From CAYTLW01 sp964438735 (GTDB lineage Bacteria > Myxococcota_A > UBA9042): a stretch of 64,000 nt of DNA. The notes under the pieces were generated by a model that made no database searches, was not told where the DNA came from, and worked only from the letters and a program-made list of their open reading frames with translations. The position numbers and the translations under genes were made by a program. The stretch lies in assembly GCA_964438735.1 (NCBI GenBank), contig CAYTLW010000018.1:1-64000 (forward strand), in the 5' to 3' direction. Each line of letters starts with the position of its first letter. Position 1 is the first letter of the stretch. Positions 1-8,575 of this stretch are shown piece after piece.

Positions 1-22
1 GACCGGCTCCCGCCGGCCGCGA

Positions 23-1852
23 ATGAGTCGCCTGTTTCATCCGGCGCTGTCCGCGGTGCCGGTGGGCGACTCATCAGAATCTAGGGGGCTTCCGGAAGCC
101 CCCTCGGCCCGAAAAACGTCGTTTTCGGACCTCACCCCAAAGCTTCGCCGCCGATGGCGGCGCGCGACCAGCGCCGTGTTGGGCGCCGCGTTGATCATCT
201 CCGCCATCGGCTGTGGCGCGCCCGAGCCTGCGCCCGAGCCGCCCGGACCCTTCGCCGCTGGTGGCAAGTACGCCAACCGCTGCCTGGCGTTGAATACGGA
301 ACAGCGCCTGGCCGTGCGGGAGAACAAGTACATCCCCGCTGAGTTGCTGATTCATCGCTGGCCGAAGACGCCCGGCAAACCCGCCGGCGCGCCCACAGGC
401 CTGTACCAGTCCATATCAGAAGAGCGTTTCGTCGAGCTGCTGCGCAGCAAGGGTTCACGTATCGCCCTGTTGATCGCCCGCGGCGGCACCGGCAAGTCGA
501 AACTCGCCTGGTCCGTCGAGGCGCAGATCTGTGCTGTCACGCCCACATTCCGGGTCGATCTGCAGTGGGAGGTGGCCCGTACCATGGCCGCTGCTGCGCC
601 CGGCGAGAACCCCCTGCTGCGCGTGATTGCCAGCCGGCTGGGCGCCTCGGCCAAGGAAGACGCTCAGCGGACGGTGGCCTCGGCGATCGGCAAGGGCAGC
701 ATGTTGCTGCTCCTGGATTCGCTGGACGAGGTCTCCCTCGAGGAGCGACCCAAGGTCGTCGCCCACATCAACGCCGCCATCGCCGGCAACCCGGGCCTGA
801 ACGCGGTCGTGCTGACCCGTCCGCCGGTCTACACCGGCAACTATGGCCTCGAGCCCATCGACGCCCTGGTGGAGCTGCCCATGCTGTCCTGCGAGCGCAC
901 GGCCATGGTGCGCAAGCGGCTGCTGCCCAAGGCGGAGACCGCCGGGTTCGACACTTTCGCCAGCCGATACGCTCTCGACCGCAAGGTGATCACGCCGCGC
1001 GGTCGCTGCTACTACCCCCACCTGGCTACATTCCGAGACTTCTTCGTGGTCCGCAAGCTGGCCAAGAGCCACGCCACGCCCGACGCCGCTGGCATGGTCA
1101 AGAGCTTCGAGAGCAATCGTTCGCAGCTCTACGAGTTCTACCTGCGGGTCTCGCTGGTCAAGGATCTGCAGGGCATCGGCCTGGTCGCCGAAGATGCGAT
1201 GAAGACCGTGGACAAGATGCTGGCCACCCGCAATCCCGGCGCAGGCGAACGAAACATCGACTTCCACGCCGACGACTGCCTGGCGGCGACGACCGCCGTA
1301 CCGCAGGAAAAGCGCAAGGCCGTCTGCGAGCGTCTGCTGCAGTCTTCGTTGTTCGAGCGCGCCTCCCAGACGGGTCGCTGGCGGCTCAAGAACCAGAGCA
1401 TCTACGACCTCTTCCTGGCCCGCTGGACCCACGCCCAGATGGCCGCCAAACCCAAGGGGGCGGCCTGCAAGGTGATCACCGAGCGCAGCGACCTGTTCGA
1501 GTCCAACGAGGTGGCCGGCTTCCTGGTTGGCCTGCACTGGGGTCGTAAATGCCTGGTGGACATCACCAACCAGCTCTGCAAGCGCGGCGGCTACGCCCAG
1601 CATAATTTCGAACAGCTGGACCAGGGGCTGCCGACCGGCAAGGCCCGAATGCAGCTCATCGACGACGCCCAGAACGGCATCGAAGGCCTGCTCGAACCCC
1701 ATCTCTGCGTCGGCGCGACGCTGGATCGGCTCTACAAGGCCGCCGAAAAGACCCTGCCGGCGGCTGCGGTCAAGGACCCGGTCAAGGCGCCCGAAAAGGC
1801 CCCGGCCAAAGCGCCCGCCAAGAGCAAATCGAAGCGCAAATCGAAGAAGTGA
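23..1852 (+). CDS. NACHT-like P-loop NTPase lipoprotein, copy 1
   Basis: Predicted STAND/NACHT-type ATPase with an export signal. Seen: a basic stretch (about residues 41-47), a hydrophobic segment (50-62) and a lipobox-like AIGC with Cys64; Walker A ARGGTGKS (152-159); an acidic Walker B LLLLDSLDEV (228-237) of NACHT type; a sensor-like LTRPP (264-268); and a late motif ending DLFLARW that resembles the winged-helix end of NACHT modules. Ten further cysteines follow Cys64, all matched in the paralogue at 11588-13183. The tail is Lys/Ala/Pro rich (KAPAKAPAKSKSK). The ATG start gives an unusually long n-region with no clear ribosome binding site, and two hairpins (84-103, 109-128) fall inside it. 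No better in-frame start exists: a GTG at 176 would leave no basic n-region. Role unknown; outer-membrane or periplasmic location is inferred from the lipobox and cysteines. Confidence 0.8.
   Translation: MSRLFHPALSAVPVGDSSESRGLPEAPSARKTSFSDLTPKLRRRWRRATSAVLGAALIISAIGCGAPEPAPEPPGPFAAGGKYANRCLALNTEQRLAVRENKYIPAELLIHRWPKTPGKPAGAPTGLYQSISEERFVELLRSKGSRIALLIARGGTGKSKLAWSVEAQICAVTPTFRVDLQWEVARTMAAAAPGENPLLRVIASRLGASAKEDAQRTVASAIGKGSMLLLLDSLDEVSLEERPKVVAHINAAIAGNPGLNAVVLTRPPVYTGNYGLEPIDALVELPMLSCERTAMVRKRLLPKAETAGFDTFASRYALDRKVITPRGRCYYPHLATFRDFFVVRKLAKSHATPDAAGMVKSFESNRSQLYEFYLRVSLVKDLQGIGLVAEDAMKTVDKMLATRNPGAGERNIDFHADDCLAATTAVPQEKRKAVCERLLQSSLFERASQTGRWRLKNQSIYDLFLARWTHAQMAAKPKGAACKVITERSDLFESNEVAGFLVGLHWGRKCLVDITNQLCKRGGYAQHNFEQLDQGLPTGKARMQLIDDAQNGIEGLLEPHLCVGATLDRLYKAAEKTLPAAAVKDPVKAPEKAPAKAPAKSKSKRKSKK
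84..128. promoter_or_regulatory. Two consecutive hairpins in the 5' part of the NTPase gene
   Basis: Positions 84-103 form a perfect 20-base palindrome (GGGGGCTTCC / GGAAGCCCCC). Positions 109-128 form a 7 bp stem (CCGAAAA / TTTTCGG) with a 6-base loop. Neither is followed by a T-tract. They could be a terminator for a gene before the window, an attenuator, or chance in GC-rich DNA. Confidence 0.4.
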
Positions 1853-2334
1853 ACGGCCCGCTGCTCTACTTCGCCTACGGCTCCAACATGAACCCCGGGC
1901 AGATGGCGGCCCGTTGTCCTGGCGCAGCGTTCGTCTGCCGGGCGACGCTGGCCCATCACAAGCTGGATTTCACGCGCGACTCGCCGGTGCGACGATGCGG
2001 CGTGGCCGACATCGTGGCCAGCCCTTCCGATCGGGTGTGGGGCGTCGTCTGGCGGGTCACGGCCGAACATATCGACACCCTGGACCGGCTCGAGGGACAT
2101 CGGCCGGGCGAGGACGCCTATCGTCGCATCGACCGGCAGGTAGAAGTCGCCGATGGCCCCCGCGCCGGCTCCCTGCTCGAGGTGCAGACCTACGAGGTGG
2201 CCCGCAAGATCCCCTTCGTCCGACCCAAGGAGAGCTACCTGGCGCTGATCATCGCCGGCGCCCGACATTGGGGGCTACCGAGTGGCTGGCTGCGCGAGTT
2301 GGAGGCTGTGGAGACGGTAACTGACAGCGATTGA
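1849..2334 (+). CDS. Gamma-glutamylcyclotransferase-like (AIG2/GGCT fold) protein
   Basis: 161 aa. The N-terminus carries the family signature FAYGSNM followed by a conserved Met/Arg-containing helix, and the centre has WGVVWRV and a 'DRLEGH' segment typical of GGCT/AIG2 proteins. These enzymes cyclise gamma-glutamyl-amino acids or gamma-glutamylamines to 5-oxoproline; the substrate here cannot be told. The GTG start overlaps the stop of the NACHT-like gene (GTGA), so the two are very probably translated together. No signal peptide, so cytoplasmic, unlike its operon partner. Confidence 0.8.
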   Translation: MNGPLLYFAYGSNMNPGQMAARCPGAAFVCRATLAHHKLDFTRDSPVRRCGVADIVASPSDRVWGVVWRVTAEHIDTLDRLEGHRPGEDAYRRIDRQVEVADGPRAGSLLEVQTYEVARKIPFVRPKESYLALIIAGARHWGLPSGWLRELEAVETVTDSD

Positions 2335-2342
2335 GCCAATGC

Positions 2343-5300
2343 TCAGGTAATCACCGCAGACTTGGCCTCTTCGATCTCTTCGTTGGCCTCGCGCAGTCGC
2401 CGCGTGAGCACCCGGATGACGCCCTTGGCCAGGGCCGGGTGCAGGTCCAGGAGATCCTGGAAGTCGTCGCGGGAGATGGCGAGCAGCACCACATCCTGCA
2501 GGCAGCGGATCGACGCCGAACGCTCGCTCTGGTCGAGCAGCGCCATCTCGCCGAAGCACTCCTTGATCTCCAGCGTGGCCACCTGCTCGCCCTCGTGGAT
2601 CACCTCCACCTCACCCTCCAGGATCAGGTAGACGTGCAGGCCGGGCTGACCTTCCTCGAAGACCACGTCGCCGCGCTCGAAGGTGACGCGCTGCACGATG
2701 TCGGCCACCGGCAGCAGCTGCTCGCCGCTCAAGCCCGTGAACAGGGGCACGCTCTTGAGCAGAAACACCATGTCCATGGGGTCGTGCGCCAAGAACTCTC
2801 CCGTCAACGCGCCAATGCGCGGCATCTCAGCTTCAGCGATCGCCCATTCCCAACATCGGTCGAGCCAAGGCGCCGCAGGGCCGAGCAACTTTGCCACCTC
2901 TGCATCGCTGTCGTCCAGCGTACCCGAGCTTGCCGATTGCTGCTCGCCCTCCAGACCACGCTCGATGATCGCCACAAAGTCGCGGATGTCTGGATCGCGA
3001 ATGTGCTGGTCGAGCAGCTCGATGGCGTTGGAGCGGGTCCTGCGCGCCACGGAGCGATAGTTCAAATAGGCGCGATGCATGGCCGCGCGCGAGTAGATCA
3101 GGCCCAGCAGGCGGAAGGCGCGCGTCTCGCATTGCAGCTGCAGGGCAGCCACCTCGTCGAGGAAGAACTTCCGGCGCACGGTGTCGCCCGTGGCCAGGGC
3201 GTGCACCTGCATGTAGCGATCGAGCAGGGCGATCTCGCGCAGCATCTCGCGCCGTACCCAGCCTTCCAGCGGCGTCGGCGCCATGGGATCGCGGCCCATT
3301 CGCCACATGGAGAGCACGCTCTGGTTGCGGATCGCCAGGTCAGGCGAATCGACGCACTTCATCAGCAGGTCCAGCGCCTCGCCGGTGGCCAGACCTTCGA
3401 CGACACCGATCAGCCGAATGCGCGTGGCCAGGTTCAGCTGACCGCCCTCCAGCCGAGTCTCGATCTCGTCGATCAAGGGCGGCCCGTAGCGAAGCAGGGC
3501 CTGGCGCGCCCTGTCGCTGAGATCGCCACGGCCCAGGGCGACGATCAGCGGGTCGATATACTGCGGGATGCCCACCTGGCCCATGGCCTCGACCGCGTTG
3601 CGCCGCACCTGCAGGTGGGGATCGTCGATCATCAGGGGCAGGTCGTGGGTGGCCTGGACCCAGCCGGTCATGCCCGCCATCTCTGCAGCCCGCGCGCGGC
3701 GATCGTCATCATCGCTGCGGATGTTCTGCATGAGATCCATGTGGATATCCATGGTGCTCTTGTAGCCGGCCACCTTCTTCAGCCAGACGATCGCCAGCGA
3801 CGCCACGCCCGCATCCTCGTGGCGGGCGTAGGGCCGGATCACCGAGATGAGGTCGTCATCCGGGTAGAGCTCCATCATGCGCAGGGCTTCGCGCAAAACC
3901 ACCGGCTCCTCGTCCGGCCGCAGCATGCGCAGCAGGTCCTCGCGCGGCGCCTTCTGGCCCAGCAGGGTCATGGTCTCCAGGACCCGGCGCACCACCTCGC
4001 TGTCCTCGTGCCGCACCAGGTGTTCCAGGGCCTCTCCGTCCATGGCCAGGCGCAGGTCGCGGATCAAATCCAACGCCTTGAGGATATCGTCGCTATCCTC
4101 CGAACGCAGGCGCTGTTTGACCTCGGCGATGGCCGTCTGGGCCACCCATTCGCGCAGCTTGGGATCGCCGCTGGTGTCCAGGCGGCGGGCTCGCAGGGCC
4201 TCGAACAGGGTCCGGCGATAATGCGGCCCGATGCGCAATGCGACCAACACCACCGCCACCGAGGCGATGATCGCAGCCGGCGACAGCCAGTGCATCTGGT
4301 CCACCGTCGGCACCAGGATCAGCAGCACCACAGAGACGAAAATGGTCGCGAAGCGGTAGACCACGCCGTCGATGAGGGTCTTGGCGCGCTCGCCCTTTCG
4401 GGTCTCGATGGGCGTGACCAGCATCTGCATGGCGTTGCGGCTCAGGGCGAAGCTGGCGATGCGCTCCATGAACGAGCATGCCGCGATGGCCCAGAAGGGC
4501 GCCAAAAACGCGCCGTAGGTCGCCGCCAGGAACGTCGCGCTGCCCAGGGCGATGACGATGGCGCTCGAGGCCACAGCCAGACCGATGCCCACCACCCGCA
4601 CCATGCGGCTGGAGGCCACCAGGGCGAAGAAGAAGGCCATCAGGTTGGAGACGCCGTAGTAAGCGCCCAGGAAGCCGGCCATCTGCTCGCGGGCGCCCGT
4701 CTCGGCGAAATGGGCCTTGAGAGAGCCGGAGAACTGGTAGTCCACCAGCACGGACGCCAGCTGCATCAGGAAGACAAAGATCGCCAGGCGACTGAGCAGC
4801 GGCGACTCGACCAGGCTGCGGAAGCCTTTGGCCACCTCGGAGCCACCCTTCATGCGGCCCAGTCCAGGCGTCTTGGTGGACTTGGACTGCACCGGGTTGC
4901 GCTCGACGCCCACGGTGGGCAAGGCGCCGGCGAGCTCGCGAATGACCCGACGGACGCTGAACAACGGGATCGTCAGCAGCACCACCGAGACCCAGACCAG
5001 GTCGTTGGCGCTGACCGACATGCGCAGACAGGCCTGCACCAGGCCGCCGCCTGCGGAGGCGCCCAGGGTCGCGATAGCGGCGAAGATGGGGAACAACCGC
5101 TTGCCCTGGCGGGCGGGCAGCAGGCCCGAGGTCATGTTCCACATCTGGATCAAGATGAGGTGACCGATGCCCGTGCACCAGACGTAGATGGCCAGGGACA
5201 TGGCCTTGGGGTGCAGCGGGTAGGCCAGGCGCAGCAGGGCGAAGGAACCGACCGCCAGGGCCAGCAGGGCGGTGAAGCGCCGGTGCATGGCCATGCGCTC

Positions 5301-5525
5301 CATGGCGGTCACATATGCCAGCGAGGCGACGACCGTAAAGCCTGAAGATCCAAGGAACATCCACGGCAGGGCCGAGATCTCGTTGGCCGACAGGAAGAGC
5401 GCCTTGGAGAAGCTCGCCACCAACACGCTGGAGGCGGTGGCCACGAAAAAGAGCGGACCGACGATCAGCAGGACCCGCCGATCCTCTCGCCCGAGCGCCA
5501 TCATTCGCAGCAGAAAGTCCCTCAT
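2343..5525 (-). CDS. Npt1/Npt2-like MFS transporter fused to HEAT repeats and a cyclic-nucleotide-binding domain
   Basis: 1060 aa from the ATG at 5525; a TTG at 5546 is a weaker alternative, and neither has a clear ribosome binding site. Three modules are visible. Residues ~1-430 hold about 12 hydrophobic helices resembling the ATP/ADP antiporter-like branch of the MFS. Residues ~440-780 are alpha-helical HEAT-like repeats (recurring patterns such as DPHLQVRRNAVEAMG). Residues ~925-1040 form a cNMP-binding domain with a phosphate-binding-cassette-like FGEMALL and a following Arg (SERSASI). Such fusions are known in myxobacterial-type genomes, but the transported substrate and nucleotide ligand are undefined. 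It lies 75 bp downstream of the hydrolase lipoprotein on the same strand. Confidence 0.8.
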   Translation of the reverse strand: MRDFLLRMMALGREDRRVLLIVGPLFFVATASSVLVASFSKALFLSANEISALPWMFLGSSGFTVVASLAYVTAMERMAMHRRFTALLALAVGSFALLRLAYPLHPKAMSLAIYVWCTGIGHLILIQMWNMTSGLLPARQGKRLFPIFAAIATLGASAGGGLVQACLRMSVSANDLVWVSVVLLTIPLFSVRRVIRELAGALPTVGVERNPVQSKSTKTPGLGRMKGGSEVAKGFRSLVESPLLSRLAIFVFLMQLASVLVDYQFSGSLKAHFAETGAREQMAGFLGAYYGVSNLMAFFFALVASSRMVRVVGIGLAVASSAIVIALGSATFLAATYGAFLAPFWAIAACSFMERIASFALSRNAMQMLVTPIETRKGERAKTLIDGVVYRFATIFVSVVLLILVPTVDQMHWLSPAAIIASVAVVLVALRIGPHYRRTLFEALRARRLDTSGDPKLREWVAQTAIAEVKQRLRSEDSDDILKALDLIRDLRLAMDGEALEHLVRHEDSEVVRRVLETMTLLGQKAPREDLLRMLRPDEEPVVLREALRMMELYPDDDLISVIRPYARHEDAGVASLAIVWLKKVAGYKSTMDIHMDLMQNIRSDDDDRRARAAEMAGMTGWVQATHDLPLMIDDPHLQVRRNAVEAMGQVGIPQYIDPLIVALGRGDLSDRARQALLRYGPPLIDEIETRLEGGQLNLATRIRLIGVVEGLATGEALDLLMKCVDSPDLAIRNQSVLSMWRMGRDPMAPTPLEGWVRREMLREIALLDRYMQVHALATGDTVRRKFFLDEVAALQLQCETRAFRLLGLIYSRAAMHRAYLNYRSVARRTRSNAIELLDQHIRDPDIRDFVAIIERGLEGEQQSASSGTLDDSDAEVAKLLGPAAPWLDRCWEWAIAEAEMPRIGALTGEFLAHDPMDMVFLLKSVPLFTGLSGEQLLPVADIVQRVTFERGDVVFEEGQPGLHVYLILEGEVEVIHEGEQVATLEIKECFGEMALLDQSERSASIRCLQDVVLLAISRDDFQDLLDLHPALAKGVIRVLTRRLREANEEIEEAKSAVIT

Positions 5526-5600
5526 CGAGGGGCGAGTATGGACCAAAGCCCGCCGGCTTGGAACACCGGTCGGACCTGCCCGGCAGAGGCGGAGGCCGCG

Positions 5601-8543
5601 CTACTTGTAGACGATGGTGGGCACGCCGGCGACGTCGGTCTGCAAGGTGGCCAGGAAGACGTTCACCTGGCGGTTGCAGAGGTAGTGCCGGAAGGCGACG
5701 AAGTGGCCGTCGTACTTGGCGCTGCAGTCCTTCTCCTGGGTGACGCAGTTGATGGACTTCTTGGGGTCGTTCAGGTGCTGCACGATGGCGCCGGTGGTCA
5801 CATGCACCTTGCCCTTGGCGTCCTTCGGCTTGAGGTTGCCGCGGATGTCCTTGCTGTGCACTGAGGTGTTCATCTTCAGATCCTTGATGTCATCGAACCA
5901 CTTGCCGGCGTCCTTGGGCTTGAGCATCAGCCCGTGGGTGGAGGCCGAGAAGACACGCGAGGTCTCGGGCGGCGTATAGGTGTCGCCCTGGCCGAAGGTG
6001 GCCAGCACGTGTTTGGGCAGGCCGGGGTCGGTCTTGCCGCAGCCCTTGGGGCCGCAGCGCTTGTTGACGTCGTCGAAGTAGAGCGGCCCATAGACCAGCG
6101 GATCGACCTCGTCGAAGTAGTACTGCATCAGGGCCAGCACCGGGTGGTGCTCGTCCAGGTCGACCTCCTGCAGGGCGATCTGCACCCCCACGGTCGCATC
6201 CTGGGGCGACTTCTTGTTGAGCAGCGAGTTGACCAGCGAGCCGCCCGTGCCCGAGAACACCATGCCGCGGATGGCGGGCTCATAGGCCAGGCCCAGCGGT
6301 CCCGTGGTGCCGCCCTGGGAGTGGCCCATGAAGTAGATCTGGTTGGGGTCGAACTTCAGTTTGCCGGTGCCGGCGAAGTTGGACACGCTGGCGGTCTTGG
6401 CGAGCATCACCAGCTGGTAGCTGTCGGCGGCGCCCTGGTAGAGGTTGCCCTTGGCCGCCTGCGGGTTGGCGAAGTTGTAGAAGAGCGGGCCCGGATCCAA
6501 CAGACCCAGCGGCGGCGGACCGCGCCGGGTGCCGTGCATGGGCTGATCCAGCGAGAGCACCGCCGTGGCCACCTTCTTGCCCTTGTGATCGGTCAGCCGG
6601 CTCATGGCGTTGGCCGCCTGGCTCATGCCGCTGCGCAGGGAGCCGCCCGTGCCGTGGGCGTAGAGCACCACCGGCCAGCCGCTGGCTGGCATCTTGACCT
6701 TGGATTTATCCTTCCAGGTGCCTTTGGGGATGGCGATGGCCACGCAGACATCCTCGTAGCCGACCACTTTGGGCTTGCCGGCCTTGTCCAGGGCCAGGCC
6801 GCCGCCCTCACCCAGCAGGTAGGGCGCCTTGGACGTCTTGACGCCGGCTTTGGTCTTGCTCGTCTTGCTGTCGAACCATTCGACGAAGCCCTCCTGGTAG
6901 ACCGGCAGGCGGATGCGCGTGTGGATCTCGTGGTAGTTCGCCGACGGCTGTTTGGGGCACTGGCGCGGGTCGGTCTTCTTGGCGTCCTTCCACTCGATGG
7001 TGGCGCACGGCGAGATGGTCTTGGGTTTGCCGTCGCAGAGCACCGCCGGGCCGACCAGCTTGGGTTTGCTGGCGTCCAGGGCCACGGCGCGCAGCTCGCG
7101 CATGTGGCGGGTGGGATCCATGGTCGTGAACACGGTCGCAGCGATCACGTTCTTGACGTTGGACTTCTTGGACTTCAGGTAGGCGCGCAGCTTGGCGTAG
7201 GACGTCCACGCAGCGGCCATGTTCTTGCCTGTGGGCTTCTTCTCCCCCAGCAGGGCCGCCAGGTGATCGCCCTGCACGGGTATCAGGTCGGCCGCATCGG
7301 CACCTTCTATCTCTGCGCGGATGCCATTGGTCACGTAGGCGCCATAGGTGGTCGACGGTTCGAGCGCCTCGGACCAGAGCGGGTGAACGGCCAGGTGGTT
7401 GCTGCAGATGTACTTGTTGCGCCCCGTCTTGAAGGCCGCGGTGACCTCGACGATCTTCTTCGTGTCCAGGTTCACCAGGACCACGTTGGCGTCCTTGGTG
7501 GACGAGGACTTGGCCGGCTTGACGGTCTTTTCGTCGACCGGACGGGTGAATCGGAAGTAGATGGTCGGCTGGATGCTGAAGCCGTCCATGGAGTCGTTGA
7601 TGGCGTCGAGCACGTTCTTGACCAGGTCGATGCCGACGATGCCCTGACCGGGCGTGGGGTGGGCGCTGATGTCCACCTTGGTGCCTTTGCGACGCAGGTC
7701 GCTGGGGAAGGGCGTGCTGTAGAAGTCGTGCACCTTCTGGTTTTCGACCAGGCGGTCACGTTCATCCACGTTGACCTCCTCGAGCTGCTCCTCGGTGATC
7801 TCGGCCAGCGCCTCGCCGGGCACGATGGTGCGCGCCTGGAAGGGCAGGATCTTCTCCTCGTAGAGCACCGGACAGGCCACGCCGGGGAAGAGGTGCGGAT
7901 TCAGGGTCACGCTGCCGGGCATGCATTGGGGCTTCTCCTTGTCCTTGTCGGCGACGCCGGGCTGAGGCGGCGAGGAGCAGTTCAAACCGGGCAGGCAGTC
8001 CGCCGGACCGCCACACTCCTGGCCGATGTCCTTGGGCGCCTTGCCCACCTCGGCGCAGTAGCCGCTGATGCCCTTGAGATCGCAGAACATGCCCTTGACG
8101 CAATCGCTCGCCGAGGTGCACTCGCCAAAGAGCACGCCGGTGCCCGAGGGCACGCAGAAGCCCAGGAAGCCGCAGTGCAGACCCTTGCCGCATTCGCCGC
8201 TGAGCAGGCAGGAGTCGTCGGCCTTTTTGGCCTGCTTGTCGTCGCAGTCCTTGTCGGTCGGACACGGCAGGACGCACTTGGCCTTGGTGCAGACGAGCCC
8301 GGGTCGACAGGTGATGTCCTCGTCGCAGGTCGCGGCAATTCCGACGCCGTTGAACTGCGGGATGGCCTCCCCGTCCACGGTGACCACGTCGGGGCCGGTG
8401 TTGGTGAAGTGTTCCTCGCAGCCCGTCAGCAGCGCCACCGCTGCCAACCCGACCACGAGACCGGCCCGCAGGCCACGCTTCGCCCGCAGGTCACGTTTCG
8501 CCCGCAGGCCACGTATCGTTTGCATCCTTCTCTCCGGCACCAT
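5601..8543 (-). CDS. Cys-rich lipoprotein with alpha/beta-hydrolase domain
   Basis: 980 aa. The ATG at 8543 has a good ribosome binding site (AGGAAGG); a second ATG at 8525 is possible. The signal peptide has an unusually basic n-region built from a triplicated 18-bp DNA repeat, then a lipobox LLTGC. Residues ~70-210 are rich in paired cysteines of the type common in myxobacterial secreted proteins. The C-terminal half has an alpha/beta-hydrolase layout: an oxyanion-type AHGTGG, then the nucleophile elbow GHSQGG, then late Asp and His candidates. It may act as a surface esterase, lipase or peptidase. It is last in a three-gene operon with a lipoprotein and a barrel candidate. Substrate unknown. 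Confidence 0.75.
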   Translation of the reverse strand: MVPERRMQTIRGLRAKRDLRAKRGLRAGLVVGLAAVALLTGCEEHFTNTGPDVVTVDGEAIPQFNGVGIAATCDEDITCRPGLVCTKAKCVLPCPTDKDCDDKQAKKADDSCLLSGECGKGLHCGFLGFCVPSGTGVLFGECTSASDCVKGMFCDLKGISGYCAEVGKAPKDIGQECGGPADCLPGLNCSSPPQPGVADKDKEKPQCMPGSVTLNPHLFPGVACPVLYEEKILPFQARTIVPGEALAEITEEQLEEVNVDERDRLVENQKVHDFYSTPFPSDLRRKGTKVDISAHPTPGQGIVGIDLVKNVLDAINDSMDGFSIQPTIYFRFTRPVDEKTVKPAKSSSTKDANVVLVNLDTKKIVEVTAAFKTGRNKYICSNHLAVHPLWSEALEPSTTYGAYVTNGIRAEIEGADAADLIPVQGDHLAALLGEKKPTGKNMAAAWTSYAKLRAYLKSKKSNVKNVIAATVFTTMDPTRHMRELRAVALDASKPKLVGPAVLCDGKPKTISPCATIEWKDAKKTDPRQCPKQPSANYHEIHTRIRLPVYQEGFVEWFDSKTSKTKAGVKTSKAPYLLGEGGGLALDKAGKPKVVGYEDVCVAIAIPKGTWKDKSKVKMPASGWPVVLYAHGTGGSLRSGMSQAANAMSRLTDHKGKKVATAVLSLDQPMHGTRRGPPPLGLLDPGPLFYNFANPQAAKGNLYQGAADSYQLVMLAKTASVSNFAGTGKLKFDPNQIYFMGHSQGGTTGPLGLAYEPAIRGMVFSGTGGSLVNSLLNKKSPQDATVGVQIALQEVDLDEHHPVLALMQYYFDEVDPLVYGPLYFDDVNKRCGPKGCGKTDPGLPKHVLATFGQGDTYTPPETSRVFSASTHGLMLKPKDAGKWFDDIKDLKMNTSVHSKDIRGNLKPKDAKGKVHVTTGAIVQHLNDPKKSINCVTQEKDCSAKYDGHFVAFRHYLCNRQVNVFLATLQTDVAGVPTIVYK
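8467..8520. repeat. Triplicated 18-bp direct repeat in a signal-peptide region
   Basis: Three head-to-tail 18-base units (8467-8484, 8485-8502, 8503-8520) differ at only a few positions. They encode the repeated Arg/Lys-rich n-region (RGLRAK, RDLRAK, RGLRAG) of the hydrolase lipoprotein. Confidence 0.8.
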
Positions 8544-8575
8544 GATTCCCTTCCTGCCAGTCGGCTTGCTGTCGC

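Noticed and set aside
23..1852. Classical anti-phage defence island around the NACHT-like genes
   Set aside because: No restriction, toxin-antitoxin, integrase or other defence genes lie nearby, and the proteins carry export signals.
2331..5345. 1004-codon open frame on the plus strand
   Set aside because: It is antisense to the MFS/HEAT/cNMP gene, has His/Gln/Arg-rich shadow composition and no domain; a GC-rich codon-bias artefact.
8467..8520. Possible CRISPR-like repeats
   Set aside because: Units are adjacent without spacers and lie in frame in a signal peptide.
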